Assembly: GCA_965370045.1 (NCBI GenBank)
Contig: CBDUSI010000056.1
Coordinates: 1-27,980, forward strand
Direction: 5' to 3'
DNA length: 27,980 nucleotides
Source of the DNA: CAZONU01 sp965370045
GTDB lineage: Bacteria; Planctomycetota; SZUA-567; JAKLDR01
In this document: positions 18,095 to 25,015 of the stretch, in pieces
Layout: the number at the start of each line of letters is the position of its first letter
Numbering within the stretch: the first letter of the stretch is position 1
The notes under the pieces: model-generated
Seen by the model: only the letters and a program-made list of their open reading frames with translations
The model's database searches: none
What the model was told of the DNA's origin: nothing
Made by a program: the position numbers and the translations under genes

Positions 18095-18427
18095 TTACTT
18101 CTTGAGCGTGAACAGGCCTCGGCCGGCCTTCTTGAAGCGGGCGGCCGAACCCTTGGTCTTCATCTCGCGGAGGATGGCCGAGTAGATGGTCGCCGCGGGC
18201 GTCTTGCCCCCGGTCTTCCAGTAGCCCCTGGCCAGGGCGCGCTCGACCATCGTCCTGGTGTTGAGCGGCTTGCCGGCCTCGGCCAGCACCTTGGCCGCCG
18301 CAGTCAGGCCGGACATCTTCTTGGGCTTCGGCGTTTCCTTCTTCGGGGGTTGCGCCTTCGCGGCCGGCTTCTTCGATGCCCTCTTCTTGCTCCCCTTTTT
18401 CTTGGTCTGCTTCTTCTTGGTAGCCAT
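18095..18427 (-). CDS. HARE-HTH domain protein with a lysine-rich histone-H1-like tail
   Basis: 110 residues. Residues 1-37 are extremely Lys/Ala/Pro-rich (MATKKKQTKKKGSKKRASKK), resembling H1-like tails. Residues 38-108 form a HARE-HTH (HB1/ASXL) winged-helix domain: MSGLTAAAKVLAEAGKPLNT, RALARGYWKTGGKTPAATIY, SAILREMKTKG, GRGLFTLKK. Family knowledge links HARE-HTH to reading DNA state, such as modified bases, and to chromatin or restriction proteins. Here it is the last gene of a four-gene minus-strand block, 18 bp after its neighbour. SD GGGAGAAG precedes the ATG. The likely role is DNA binding or compaction, or regulation within the element. Confidence 0.88.
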   Translation of the reverse strand: MATKKKQTKKKGSKKRASKKPAAKAQPPKKETPKPKKMSGLTAAAKVLAEAGKPLNTRTMVERALARGYWKTGGKTPAATIYSAILREMKTKGSAARFKKAGRGLFTLKK

Positions 18428-18445
18428 GTTGCTTCTCCCTTCGAG

Positions 18446-18742
18446 TCAGCCCTGCTTGAATCCGGCAAGCAGGAAGTCAATGCGATGCCGGGGCTGGTCC
18501 AACCGCTGGGCCAGCACCCGAGCCTCGCTCTGGTTGAGGAGGGGCATGTCGAGGGCGTAGTTGTCGAGGTCGCCGTCTTCGGCGTTGATGACCGCGCAGC
18601 CGCCGTTCGAGTCGAGGACAAGGACGTACTCGGTTCCGTTCTCCAAGGGGCCGCCGCCGATCAGCGGCTTGGCGCCGTCGGGCCAAGCCTCGGCGCCTGC
18701 AAAGGCGCTCCAGTCGTTCTTGGTGAATTCTCTCATGTCCAT
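18446..18742 (-). CDS. Small acidic protein of unknown function
   Basis: 98 residues, start at 18742 with AAAGGAG upstream. The middle is beta-like (EYVLVLDSNGGCAVINAED), followed by an acidic stretch (GDLDNYALDMPL) and a C-terminal helix. No domain was recognised. It sits 3 bp after the preceding gene in the minus-strand block, so the genes are likely co-transcribed and coupled. Phage or satellite accessory proteins of this size are common; no function is assigned. Confidence 0.7.
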   Translation of the reverse strand: MDMREFTKNDWSAFAGAEAWPDGAKPLIGGGPLENGTEYVLVLDSNGGCAVINAEDGDLDNYALDMPLLNQSEARVLAQRLDQPRHRIDFLLAGFKQG

Positions 18743-18745
18743 CGC

Positions 18746-18988
18746 CTACTCCTTTCCGGCCCCGCGGGCCTTGGCGATCAGGGGCTCGACCTCTTTGGCG
18801 TCGGCGTTCATCAGGAAGGCCAAGACGTCCGTGAGCTGCCCCTGTACGTAGCTGAGATCCCCGGGGTAGCCCCAGTTCTTCGGGTCCCTCGCGGCTTCCT
18901 TGCGGTGCGCAGTCAGCTTGCCCTTGATGAGCTTCAGCAGGGCTGCGATGTCCTTCTGGTGCTCGGCGTACTTCTTCGCGGCGGTCAT
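18746..18988 (-). CDS. Small helical protein of unknown function
   Basis: 80 residues, nearly all predicted helix (MTAAKKYAEHQKDIAALLKL, LSYVQGQLTDVLAFLMNADA). It is Lys-rich at the N-terminus, with no Cys and no signal. It starts 3 bp after the stop of the upstream gene and ends 3 bp before the next, so it belongs to the same operon. No family was recognised. Confidence 0.65.
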   Translation of the reverse strand: MTAAKKYAEHQKDIAALLKLIKGKLTAHRKEAARDPKNWGYPGDLSYVQGQLTDVLAFLMNADAKEVEPLIAKARGAGKE

Positions 18989-18991
18989 CGG

Positions 18992-19192
18992 TCAACCTCC
19001 GAAGGCGCTGAGCTTGTAGCCGCGCTTCTTGGCCTCGGCCCTGACCAGCCGGCGCGTCTCGGCGTTGGCCAGCCGATAGCCGTAGGTCTTGCGGAGCTGC
19101 TGGTAGGTCATGCGCCCGCGGGCCTTGCGAAGGATCTCGTTCAGCTTGCGGGTCGCCCGGCGTTCCAGGTCTCTGAGCTGCATGTTCCTCAT
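18992..19192 (-). CDS. Small basic protein, first gene of the minus-strand block
   Basis: 66 residues from ATG 19192, chosen because GGAGGAGG lies 6 nt upstream; an in-frame extension to 19306 crosses the palindromic promoter region and is less likely. It is very Arg/Lys-rich (LRDLERRATRKLNEILRKAR, MTYQQLRKTYGYRLANAETR). A QQLRKTYG segment could be a small HTH, so DNA or RNA binding is plausible but unproven. It is the first gene of a tightly packed operon (gaps of 3, 3 and 18 bp) facing away from the zinc-ribbon and capsid genes. Confidence 0.65.
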   Translation of the reverse strand: MRNMQLRDLERRATRKLNEILRKARGRMTYQQLRKTYGYRLANAETRRLVRAEAKKRGYKLSAFGG

Positions 19193-19241
19193 TGCCTGCC
19201 TCCTCCATGCGCGTGTAGTATTCGCGTCACACACATGAATG

Positions 19242-19332
19242 CCACGTTTCCGCAAGGAAAGCAAGTCGTTTCCCGGAAAACGTGGGCGAATCCAGCGCTT
19301 TCGCATGTGGCCGCATTACGCCGCATGCGGCG
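19242..19332. promoter_or_regulatory. Divergent regulatory region with two dyads
   Basis: It lies between the minus-strand block (starting 19192) and the plus-strand zinc-ribbon gene (19430). CCACGTTTCC (19242-19251) pairs with GGAAAACGTGG (19275-19285) with one bulged base. A nested GGAAA/TTTCC pair lies at 19256-19260 and 19269-19273. A perfect 14-bp palindrome, CGCCGCATGCGGCG, lies at 19319-19332, just before the second copy of the 17-bp repeat. The arrangement resembles a genetic-switch operator region. Promoter boxes are not clear. Confidence 0.5.
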
Positions 19333-19335
19333 CCA

Positions 19336-19352
19336 GGCGCTACATGTGTACC
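19336..19352 (+). repeat. 17-bp repeat GGCGCTACATGTGTACC, copy 2
   Basis: Exact match to 17546-17562. It is located in the divergent region, upstream of the zinc-ribbon and capsid genes. Confidence 0.6.
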
Positions 19353-19429
19353 CGTCCGCCGAAGCGCGGCCGACCGCCTGGCGGGGGCGGCGCCCGCTGT
19401 GGGGGCGGGAAAGAGAGGAGGAAGGCGGC

Positions 19430-19600
19430 ATGTTGACCCGGGACCAGGACAAACCCAGGCGCGGCCTGGAGTGCCCGCGCTGCGGGTGCCGGCATTTTCG
19501 GGTGGTGTACACCCGGCCGGCCTTCGGCGGCTCGATACGTCGCCGCCGCGAGTGCCGGCACTGCGGCAAGCGGCTGACGACATACGAGAAGGCCTCGTGA
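19430..19600 (+). CDS. NrdR-like zinc-ribbon mini-protein
   Basis: 56 residues, ATG 19430 preceded by AGGAGGAAGG. Two CxxC knuckles are visible (CPRCGC; CRHCGK), with the stretch RPAFGGSIRRRRECRHCGKR and LTTYEK between and after them. This copies the zinc-ribbon half of the NrdR repressor but lacks its ATP-cone. Stand-alone versions occur in phages and prophages, where they probably act as DNA-binding regulators. It is 44 bp upstream of the capsid gene on the same strand and probably co-transcribed with it. Confidence 0.82.
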   Translation: MLTRDQDKPRRGLECPRCGCRHFRVVYTRPAFGGSIRRRRECRHCGKRLTTYEKAS

Positions 19601-19644
19601 GCGGCGCGGGGTCTACATACGGAACCAGCGGAAGGAGAAGCGGG

Positions 19645-20826
19645 ATGGGAAACACGACAGTGAGGACCGGTGTCAGGGGCGGAGGCGGCGTGGCGCGAAG
19701 GCGCGTCAAGGCCGAGGTGCTGGAGGCGGCCACCTGTCTGACCGCGGGCCTCGACGAGGATCGGCTGGCCGGCGGCTACGGCGCGGAGGTCATGGACCTG
19801 GCCCGGCCGATGCGCGGGATCGGCCTGAGGCAGCTGTGCGCCGAGTGCGCGCGACTGGAGGGCAAGGCGGTCCCCCGGGCCTTCGGGAACGGGACGGAAA
19901 CGGTCCGGGCGGCTTTCAGCACGGTGAGCCTGCCGGGCATCATTGAGAACGTGATGCACAAGACCATGCTGGCCGCTTACCAGGCGGCGGAAATCGCCGC
20001 CCTGAAGGTCTGCGCGGTGGGCTCGGTGCCGGACTTCAAGGAGCTGAGCCGTTACAGGCTCCTGGGCACCGGCCGCTTCGAGAAGGCCGGGCCTGACGGG
20101 GAACTCAAGCACGGCAGGTTCAGCGAGCAGAAGTACTCCAACCGGGCCGACACCTACGGCCAGGTGGTCACGCTGACTCGCCAGGACGTGATCAACGACG
20201 ACCTGGGGGCGTTCCTTGAGGTGCCGCGGCAGATGGGGGGCGGTGCGGCCGAGCTGGTGGACGAGCTCTTCTTTGCGCTGCTCTTCTCCAACCCCGGCAA
20301 CTTCTTCAGCGCGGCCAACGGCAACTACCTGGTCGGCGCCGACACCGCCTTCGGGCCGGACAGCCTGACCGTGGCCAAGACGGTCTTCCGCAAGCAGACC
20401 GCGGGACCCAGCGGGAAAGACCAGCGGCCGGTCAACATCCGGCCGGAGATACTGCTGGTCCCGGTGGAGATCGAGACCGACGCCGAGGTCCTGCTGGGTT
20501 CGGCGCAGTTGATGATGGACGGCATGGGCACGAAGACCAAGCTGCCCGCCGACAACCCCCATCGCGGCAAGTACCGGCTGGTTTCGACGCCGCACCTGTC
20601 GGACGACGCCTACGCCGGTTCCAGTTCAAAGGCCTGGTATCTCTTCGCCAGCCCCCTGGCGCTGCCGGCTTTCGAGGTGGTGTTCCTCGCGGGGAAAAGG
20701 GAACCCACCGTGGAGCAGGTTCCGGTGCCGGCAAACGTCCTGGGGCTTTCCTTCCGCGGTTATCTGGATGTGGGCGTCCGCGAGCAGGACCACCGCGGGG
20801 CGGTGAAGGTCAAGGGGGAAGCGTGA
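19645..20826 (+). CDS. Phage major capsid protein (HK97-fold, Mu gpT-like group)
   Basis: 393 residues, ATG 19645 with AAGGAGAAG upstream. The segment DFKELSRYRLLGTGRFEKAG, ELKHGRFSEQKYSNRADTYG, VVTLTRQDVINDDLGAF followed by LEVPR is characteristic of the capsid part of prohead-protease/capsid fusions found in many bacterial prophages. A helical N-terminal part (residues about 20-95) precedes it, and a beta-rich P-domain-like end (FEVVFLAGKREPTVEQV) follows. The protease half is absent, and no portal, terminase or tail gene lies nearby. The stop codon overlaps the GTG of the next gene, linking the capsid to the recombinase operon. The role would be to build a shell; no partner for packaging is visible in this window. 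Confidence 0.82.
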   Translation: MGNTTVRTGVRGGGGVARRRVKAEVLEAATCLTAGLDEDRLAGGYGAEVMDLARPMRGIGLRQLCAECARLEGKAVPRAFGNGTETVRAAFSTVSLPGIIENVMHKTMLAAYQAAEIAALKVCAVGSVPDFKELSRYRLLGTGRFEKAGPDGELKHGRFSEQKYSNRADTYGQVVTLTRQDVINDDLGAFLEVPRQMGGGAAELVDELFFALLFSNPGNFFSAANGNYLVGADTAFGPDSLTVAKTVFRKQTAGPSGKDQRPVNIRPEILLVPVEIETDAEVLLGSAQLMMDGMGTKTKLPADNPHRGKYRLVSTPHLSDDAYAGSSSKAWYLFASPLALPAFEVVFLAGKREPTVEQVPVPANVLGLSFRGYLDVGVREQDHRGAVKVKGEA

Positions 20827-21038
20827 GCCGAGGGCGCCTTCCCGCGGCCCGGTCGCCGGAGGATTCCGGCGACCGGTTAGCCGAGGTGGCCGACATCCTG
20901 GCCATGGGCTTCATCCGCCTAACACTCCGCGGGATACGCAAACGGAGACGCGACGGAGAGAGCCAGAAAGGACTTGAACTTCCGGGCGGCGCAGTGACTC
21001 ATGGTGTGGGACCGGAGAATACACGGGAGGCATCATGA
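20823..21038 (+). CDS. Small protein preceding DUF2924 and the recombinase
   Basis: 71 residues, GTG 20823 overlapping the capsid stop by 4 bp; it ends with a 4-bp overlap with the next gene. The core (GDRLAEVADILAMGFIRLTL) resembles small ORFs that often precede DUF2924-recombinase pairs in alphaproteobacteria and planctomycetes. The C-terminus is low in complexity and probably disordered. The function is unknown. The frame is supported mainly by overlaps and context. Confidence 0.6.
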   Translation: MSRGRLPAARSPEDSGDRLAEVADILAMGFIRLTLRGIRKRRRDGESQKGLELPGGAVTHGVGPENTREAS

Positions 21039-21478
21039 GCACATCGGTAGCCAGGCAAGTGGCGGGACTGGAGAAGCTGGACCTGAAGGCGCTGCGGGGC
21101 AGGTGGAAGGAACTCTTCGGCACCGAGCCCCCTCGTTACTCCGGCAAGTTCCTCCGCAAGCGCCTGGCCTACCGACTCCAGGAGCTGGCTTTCGGGGGGC
21201 TGTCCGAGACCGCCCACGTACGCATGCGGCAGATCCTGGCCGAGGGCGGTTTCGATGAAGATGGACGACCCGCCGGCAGGAAGGTGAAGAAGCTGAAGAA
21301 CATGCCGGTCGCGGGCACACGGCTGGTACGCGAGTGGCAGGGCCAGCGCCACGAGGCGACCGTGGTCGGGGGCGGCTTCGAGTTCGAGGGCCGCAGGTAC
21401 AAGTCCCTGAGCGCCATTGCCCGGGCCATTACTGGAACGCGCTGGAACGGCCCGGCCTTCTTCGGGTTGCGCAAGTGA
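21035..21478 (+). CDS. DUF2924 protein, recombinase partner
   Basis: 147 residues. Typical DUF2924 features: LEKLDLKALRGRWKELFGTE, FLRKRLAYRLQELAFGGLS, the centre PVAGTRLVREWQGQRHEATV, and the end YKSLSAIARAITGTRWNGPA followed by FFGL. The last part is the conserved SLSxIAxxITGTRWNGPxFFGL box. The family almost always sits directly upstream of a large serine recombinase. Here the genes overlap by one base (TGATG), which implies translational coupling. It is probably an accessory DNA-binding factor for recombination; the mechanism is not established. Confidence 0.88.
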   Translation: MSTSVARQVAGLEKLDLKALRGRWKELFGTEPPRYSGKFLRKRLAYRLQELAFGGLSETAHVRMRQILAEGGFDEDGRPAGRKVKKLKNMPVAGTRLVREWQGQRHEATVVGGGFEFEGRRYKSLSAIARAITGTRWNGPAFFGLRK

Positions 21479-22968
21479 TGAGCAAGCGAACGGCACAGAG
21501 CCCCCAGCCCGCCAAGCTGGTGCGCTGCGGCATCTATACGCGCAAGAGCACCGAGGAGGGTCTGGAGCAGGACTTCAACAGCCTGGACGCCCAGCGCGAA
21601 GCTGCCGAGGCGTATGTCGCCAGTCAGACCCACGAAGGCTGGGTCGCGCTGCCCAAGCGCTACGACGACGGCGGCTACTCGGGCGGGAACATGGCGCGCC
21701 CCGCGCTGGACGAACTCCTGGCCGACGTAGAGTTGGGAGTCATCGACTGTGTAGTGGTCTACAAGGTCGACCGGCTGTCCCGGTCATTGCTCGACTTCAC
21801 CCGCATCATCGAGACCTTCGACCGCGCCGGGGCGTCGTTCGTGTCGGTGACCCAGCATTTCAACACCACGACCTCAATGGGCCGGCTGACTCTCAACATC
21901 CTGCTCTCGTTTGCGCAATTTGAGCGGGAGATCATCGGCGAGCGCATCCGCGACAAGATCGCCGCCTCCAAGAAGAAAGGCAAGCACACCGGCGGCATGC
22001 CGGTCCTGGGCTACGGCATCGACCGGGAGAAGCTCAGGCTGGTAGTTAACGCCAAGGAGGCCAAGCTTGTCCGGCACATATTCCGGCGCTTCCTGCAACT
22101 GGGCTCGGCTACCAGGCTGGCCAAGGAGCTGAATGACCAGGGGCACAGGACGAAAACCTGGACCACGGTGAAGGGCAAACGCCGGCCCGGCGTCCCCTGG
22201 AACAAGGCGCACCTCTACCGTCTCTTCAACAACTGCAAGTACATCGGCCTGGTTGAGCACAAGGGCGAGCACTACCCCGGCGAACACGAGGCCATAGTGC
22301 CCAAGAAGCTCTGGGACCAGGTCCACAAGGTCCTGGCCGAGAATCACCGCTCGCGGGCCAACCGCAGCCGGGCCGAGACACCGGCCTTGCTCAAGGGCCT
22401 GATCCGCTGCGGGCACTGCGGCGGGGGCATGGGCATAACGTTCACCAAGCAGCGCGGCAGGCTCTACCGCTACTACCTCTGCGTCCAGGCCTCCAAGAAG
22501 GGCTACGACTCCTGCCCGGTGAAGACCGTGGCCGCCGGCGAGATCGAAAAGACCGTGCTCGACCAACTCAGAGTCATGTTCCGCTCGCCAGAAATGGTCA
22601 TCAAGACCTTCCGCGCCGCACAGCACAAGGAAACCGAGGAGCTTGACCGCCTTCAGCGCCGCAAGCTGGAACTCGAAAAGGAAGGCTGCCGGTCGCCGGA
22701 GGGCAAGAAGGAACTCCAGGAACTGAATATGCTGCTACATGGCCTCGGGCACCATCCGGTCACCGAACTCGACGTAATCCGCGCTCTCGATGAGCTTGAT
22801 CCGGTCTGGGACGAACTCTTCCCCGCCGAGCAGGCCCGCATCGCAGCGCTCCTGGTCGAAAGCGTAACCGTGAACCCTGACGGCCTCGAAATCCGCATCA
22901 AGGCCGGTGGCCTGCGGTCACTCGCCACAGAGCTGGCGGAAGACGCGAAAGGGGACGCCGCCGGATGA
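21478..22968 (+). CDS. Large serine recombinase (integrase/resolvase family)
   Basis: 496 residues. The N-terminal catalytic domain has the nucleophile S24 in YTRKSTEEG, the EQDFNSLDAQREAAEAYV segment, and VVYKVDRLSRSLLDF with catalytic arginines. The long alphaE region is SFAQFEREIIGERIRDKIAA. The recombinase domain follows (GYGIDREKLRLVVNAKEAKL; VPWNKAHLYRLFNNCKYIGL), then the zinc ribbon with two Cys pairs (IRCGHCGGG ... YYLCVQ ... SCPV) and a coiled-coil-like C-terminal helix region. Length and domain order are normal for the family. The likely role is integration and excision of the surrounding element by Ser-mediated strand exchange, with DUF2924 and the following HTH protein as partners. 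Confidence 0.93.
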   Translation: MSKRTAQSPQPAKLVRCGIYTRKSTEEGLEQDFNSLDAQREAAEAYVASQTHEGWVALPKRYDDGGYSGGNMARPALDELLADVELGVIDCVVVYKVDRLSRSLLDFTRIIETFDRAGASFVSVTQHFNTTTSMGRLTLNILLSFAQFEREIIGERIRDKIAASKKKGKHTGGMPVLGYGIDREKLRLVVNAKEAKLVRHIFRRFLQLGSATRLAKELNDQGHRTKTWTTVKGKRRPGVPWNKAHLYRLFNNCKYIGLVEHKGEHYPGEHEAIVPKKLWDQVHKVLAENHRSRANRSRAETPALLKGLIRCGHCGGGMGITFTKQRGRLYRYYLCVQASKKGYDSCPVKTVAAGEIEKTVLDQLRVMFRSPEMVIKTFRAAQHKETEELDRLQRRKLELEKEGCRSPEGKKELQELNMLLHGLGHHPVTELDVIRALDELDPVWDELFPAEQARIAALLVESVTVNPDGLEIRIKAGGLRSLATELAEDAKGDAAG

Positions 22969-23378
22969 AGCCGCACGTCGAAGCCAACAGCGATACTATC
23001 ATCATCCGCGTGTCCATGCGCTTCAAGCGGCGCGCCGGGCGCAAGGAGATTGTCTCCGCCGATGGGCTGGACGGCACAGTCTCCGCCGCCCCGCAGGAAG
23101 CGCTCTCCGTGGCCGTTGCCCGGGCATTCCGCTGGCGCGAGCTAATGGAAAGCGGGAAGTTCCCCTCGATGAGCGCGATGGCTGAGTACCTGGGCTATGA
23201 CCGGCGATACGTCGGCAGGGCGTTGGAACTGACGCTGCTGGCGCCAGACATTGTCGAAGCCATTCTGACGGGCAGGGAGCCATCGGGGTTATCGCTGGAG
23301 AAGCTAAATGCGAGCTCGATTCCGGTGATGTGGAGAGTACAGCGGAAGGAATGGGGCTTCAAGGCGCCGGTTTCCTAA
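22965..23378 (+). CDS. HTH protein of the recombinase operon
   Basis: 137 residues, starting with an ATGA overlap with the recombinase stop. The N-terminal strand-rich part (SDTIIIRVSMRFKRRAGRKE) is followed by an HTH (VARAFRWRELMESGKFPSMS; AMAEYLGYDRRYVGRALELT) and LLAPDIVEAILTGREP. This is the usual companion ORF downstream of DUF2924-linked recombinases, likely a DNA-binding accessory or regulator. The family-like end (MWRVQRKEWGF) is followed by five residues and a stop embedded in a sequence that matches the tRNA-Arg anticodon arm at 25673-25692. Confidence 0.82.
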   Translation: MKPHVEANSDTIIIRVSMRFKRRAGRKEIVSADGLDGTVSAAPQEALSVAVARAFRWRELMESGKFPSMSAMAEYLGYDRRYVGRALELTLLAPDIVEAILTGREPSGLSLEKLNASSIPVMWRVQRKEWGFKAPVS

Positions 23379-23605
23379 GCCGGAGCGGACCACTTCGCCC
23401 GTCACTCCGACTCACTCACCCAACGCGTTGATTCCCAGCCTTATCCGGTTGATACCGGGCCGTTGAGCCGCCTTGCCCCGGTGCCCTGCTTCAGTCTTTC
23501 AGGCTCCTGAAGGCTCAGGAAGGCTCTCTGAGGCGCCCCAGGAACGCCCCGTGGAGCGCCCCCGCTGATTTCGGAGGATAACGCGTCTGGTGAACCTCGG
23601 CTGAC
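23379..23605. other. Candidate element boundary
   Basis: It lies between the end of the recombinase operon and the point where the methyltransferase loses family resemblance. It contains small dyads (CCGGT TGAT ACCGG near 23446-23459; AGGCTCCTGAAGG/GGCTCAGGAAGG-type repeats near 23510-23525). The aberrant methyltransferase tail reads across it. It is a plausible attachment junction, but no core repeat with the left side was identified. Confidence 0.4.
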
Positions 23606-24538
23606 GCTACGAATGTTCTCAAAATAGGTCTGTTGTTTCTCCTCCTTGATCTTGCCCATTAGATAGTGGTTGTGACCATGTCCGTCTTGGCAGCCAGCGA
23701 GCCAAAACGGCGCAGGGCTTTCCTTGCGGCCCATGACTTTCCAGCGGTGGTACAGCACGTACACCCCTGGATAAGGAGGCGAAGTCACCAGTAGACGCGC
23801 CTTAGGCAGCCCACTGGGGGCATACTCGCTGAGACTCGAAGCGGAGCAGCTGAGAATGTGAGCGCCCACAGACCTAGGAGGCAATCCTCGTTTGCCTCTG
23901 GCGACCGCCCGGCGGAACTCCCTGGCGCCTGTAGACATCGCATCAACTGCCTGAATGAATCGCGTGCGGAATTTACTGGCGGAGGGAATCTTGCTCCTGC
24001 AGTCAAGGGCCCACTGACCTACATTGAGCAGCGCACAACGGGCGAAATGCTGTAGACGCTTGTGTCGCATCTCGGCAACGTGCTGTAAACTAAGTTGAAG
24101 TAGCTTCCTTATTGCCCATGTCTTCCTGCCGCTGATGTTTCGGTGGTAGCCATTCTCGACCCATTCTGTCGGACGGGCACTGGCATTGTGGAGATTCAGG
24201 CCGCTGCAAACCGATTCTGCCCAACTCTGGACCGCCGCGAGATCCGAATCAGACATGACGGTGGTCTTTACTCTTGACACAAACACGGCGAGTTCGCTTA
24301 TATCCCCACCAATTACGCGTCGGCCCTGCGCTAGACCTTCCACGAGCGTAGTCCCTCCGCCCATGAAGGGGTCAACGATCACATCCCCAGGCCGCGTGAA
24401 GGCTTCAATTGCAGCTCGGGGAAACAGAGGGGAGAAACGCGCCGGGTATCTGTAAAAGGTATGAGTGTACCCTGCAACGGGCTGGTCCGTGCGAATTGCC
24501 TTCAGAAGCCCTGCCGCCTTCTTATCATTTTTCACCAT
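23441..24538 (-). CDS. DNA methyltransferase (SPPY type), C-terminus replaced
   Basis: 365 residues from ATG 24538, chosen for GGGAGG upstream; a GTG at 24565 is also in frame. Motif I/FxGxG is VDPFMGGGTTLVEGL (about 55-69). Catalytic motif IV is TSPPYPGVYVLYHRW (252-266). The order FxGxG before SPPY, with a variable region between, fits amino-methyltransferases acting on cytosine N4 or adenine N6. The fold is normal up to about residue 311 (TYFENIRSV). There the usual C-terminal strands (a RPGG-type segment) are missing and an unrelated Arg/Gly/Pro-rich tail follows (GGAPRGVPGAPQRAF). I infer truncation by insertion or deletion near 23605. Activity is uncertain. No restriction endonuclease gene is adjacent. 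Confidence 0.8.
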   Translation of the reverse strand: MVKNDKKAAGLLKAIRTDQPVAGYTHTFYRYPARFSPLFPRAAIEAFTRPGDVIVDPFMGGGTTLVEGLAQGRRVIGGDISELAVFVSRVKTTVMSDSDLAAVQSWAESVCSGLNLHNASARPTEWVENGYHRNISGRKTWAIRKLLQLSLQHVAEMRHKRLQHFARCALLNVGQWALDCRSKIPSASKFRTRFIQAVDAMSTGAREFRRAVARGKRGLPPRSVGAHILSCSASSLSEYAPSGLPKARLLVTSPPYPGVYVLYHRWKVMGRKESPAPFWLAGCQDGHGHNHYLMGKIKEEKQQTYFENIRSVSRGSPDALSSEISGGAPRGVPGAPQRAFLSLQEPERLKQGTGARRLNGPVSTG

Positions 24539-24677
24539 CGGTAGAGGCCTCCCTCGGTAGGGCACCCCCTAAGATGATATTCAGACACCATCGTATTCTT
24601 CTTCGGCCCACCGGCCTGAAAACTGGAGAGCCTGCACGACCTCTCGGCTCAGCCGCCACCGGAAGTTAATACCCATC

Positions 24678-24992
24678 CTATTCGGCTCCGTTGCGGGTCA
24701 GTGCGCTGATGAGGCACGCCAAGCCCAAGCCGATCACCACACCGGCTCCGAGAGCTCCGGCACGGTCAACATCTACTTCTTGTTGAGCATATCCACACCT
24801 GTCGCATACAAAGAACTCACGGCCCCTCTCTGACCTGTCCTTGTGCAACCTCGACTTGCAGACGGGGCAATTCTTGGGGTTAAGTACTTCGACGGGTAGT
24901 GCAGCCAACCCCTTACGCGACAAGCGGAGCTGACCTTCGTGCACATTATCGTAGACCCACTTCGGGACCTTGATCGAGTGGTACTCCTCCAT
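24678..24992 (-). CDS. Zinc-ribbon protein with a C-terminal membrane segment
   Basis: 104 residues. The N-terminus (MEEYHSIKVPKWVYDNVHEG) resembles a small DNA- or protein-contact helix. A zinc ribbon is formed by C42-x2-C45 (CPVC) and C63-x2-C66 (CDRC). A Gly/Ala/Leu-rich helix at 78-98 (GALGAGVVIGLGLACLISAL) looks like a single membrane pass. It is 139 bp upstream of the methyltransferase on the same strand and has its own strong promoter. The function is unknown. Confidence 0.72.
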   Translation of the reverse strand: MEEYHSIKVPKWVYDNVHEGQLRLSRKGLAALPVEVLNPKNCPVCKSRLHKDRSERGREFFVCDRCGYAQQEVDVDRAGALGAGVVIGLGLACLISALTRNGAE

Positions 24993-25015
24993 CGGCCCTT
25001 CCCTTCCGAAAAAGC

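Larger units (their letters stand above)
13730..23605. mobile_element. Phage-derived or satellite-like element with primase, capsid and serine recombinase
   Basis: Contents from left to right: palindrome cluster, truncated phage ORF, AEP-type primase fused to a P-loop ATPase, four-Cys mini-protein, wHTH, four small minus-strand genes, zinc ribbon, major capsid protein, and the recombinase operon. Both edges are estimates. The left edge lies somewhere between the HEAT gene stop (13728) and 14017. The right edge lies between the last recombinase-operon gene (23378) and the point near 23605 where the methyltransferase stops looking like its family. No convincing flanking direct repeat could be identified by eye, and no portal, terminase, protease or tail gene is present. 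Confidence 0.6.

Noticed and set aside
17891..19600. Plus-strand 569-codon frame from a GTG overlapping the wHTH stop
   Set aside because: It runs antisense through four small genes with good Shine-Dalgarno sites. Only its last 56 codons are real, as the zinc ribbon starting at 19430.
19189..20595. Minus-strand 468-codon frame over the capsid gene
   Set aside because: It is a shadow of the capsid codons. The plus strand has family motifs and an SD.
13764..23414. Shared octamer CCGACTCA near both proposed element edges, as an attachment core
   Set aside because: An 8-bp match is expected by chance when comparing two regions of 200-300 bp.
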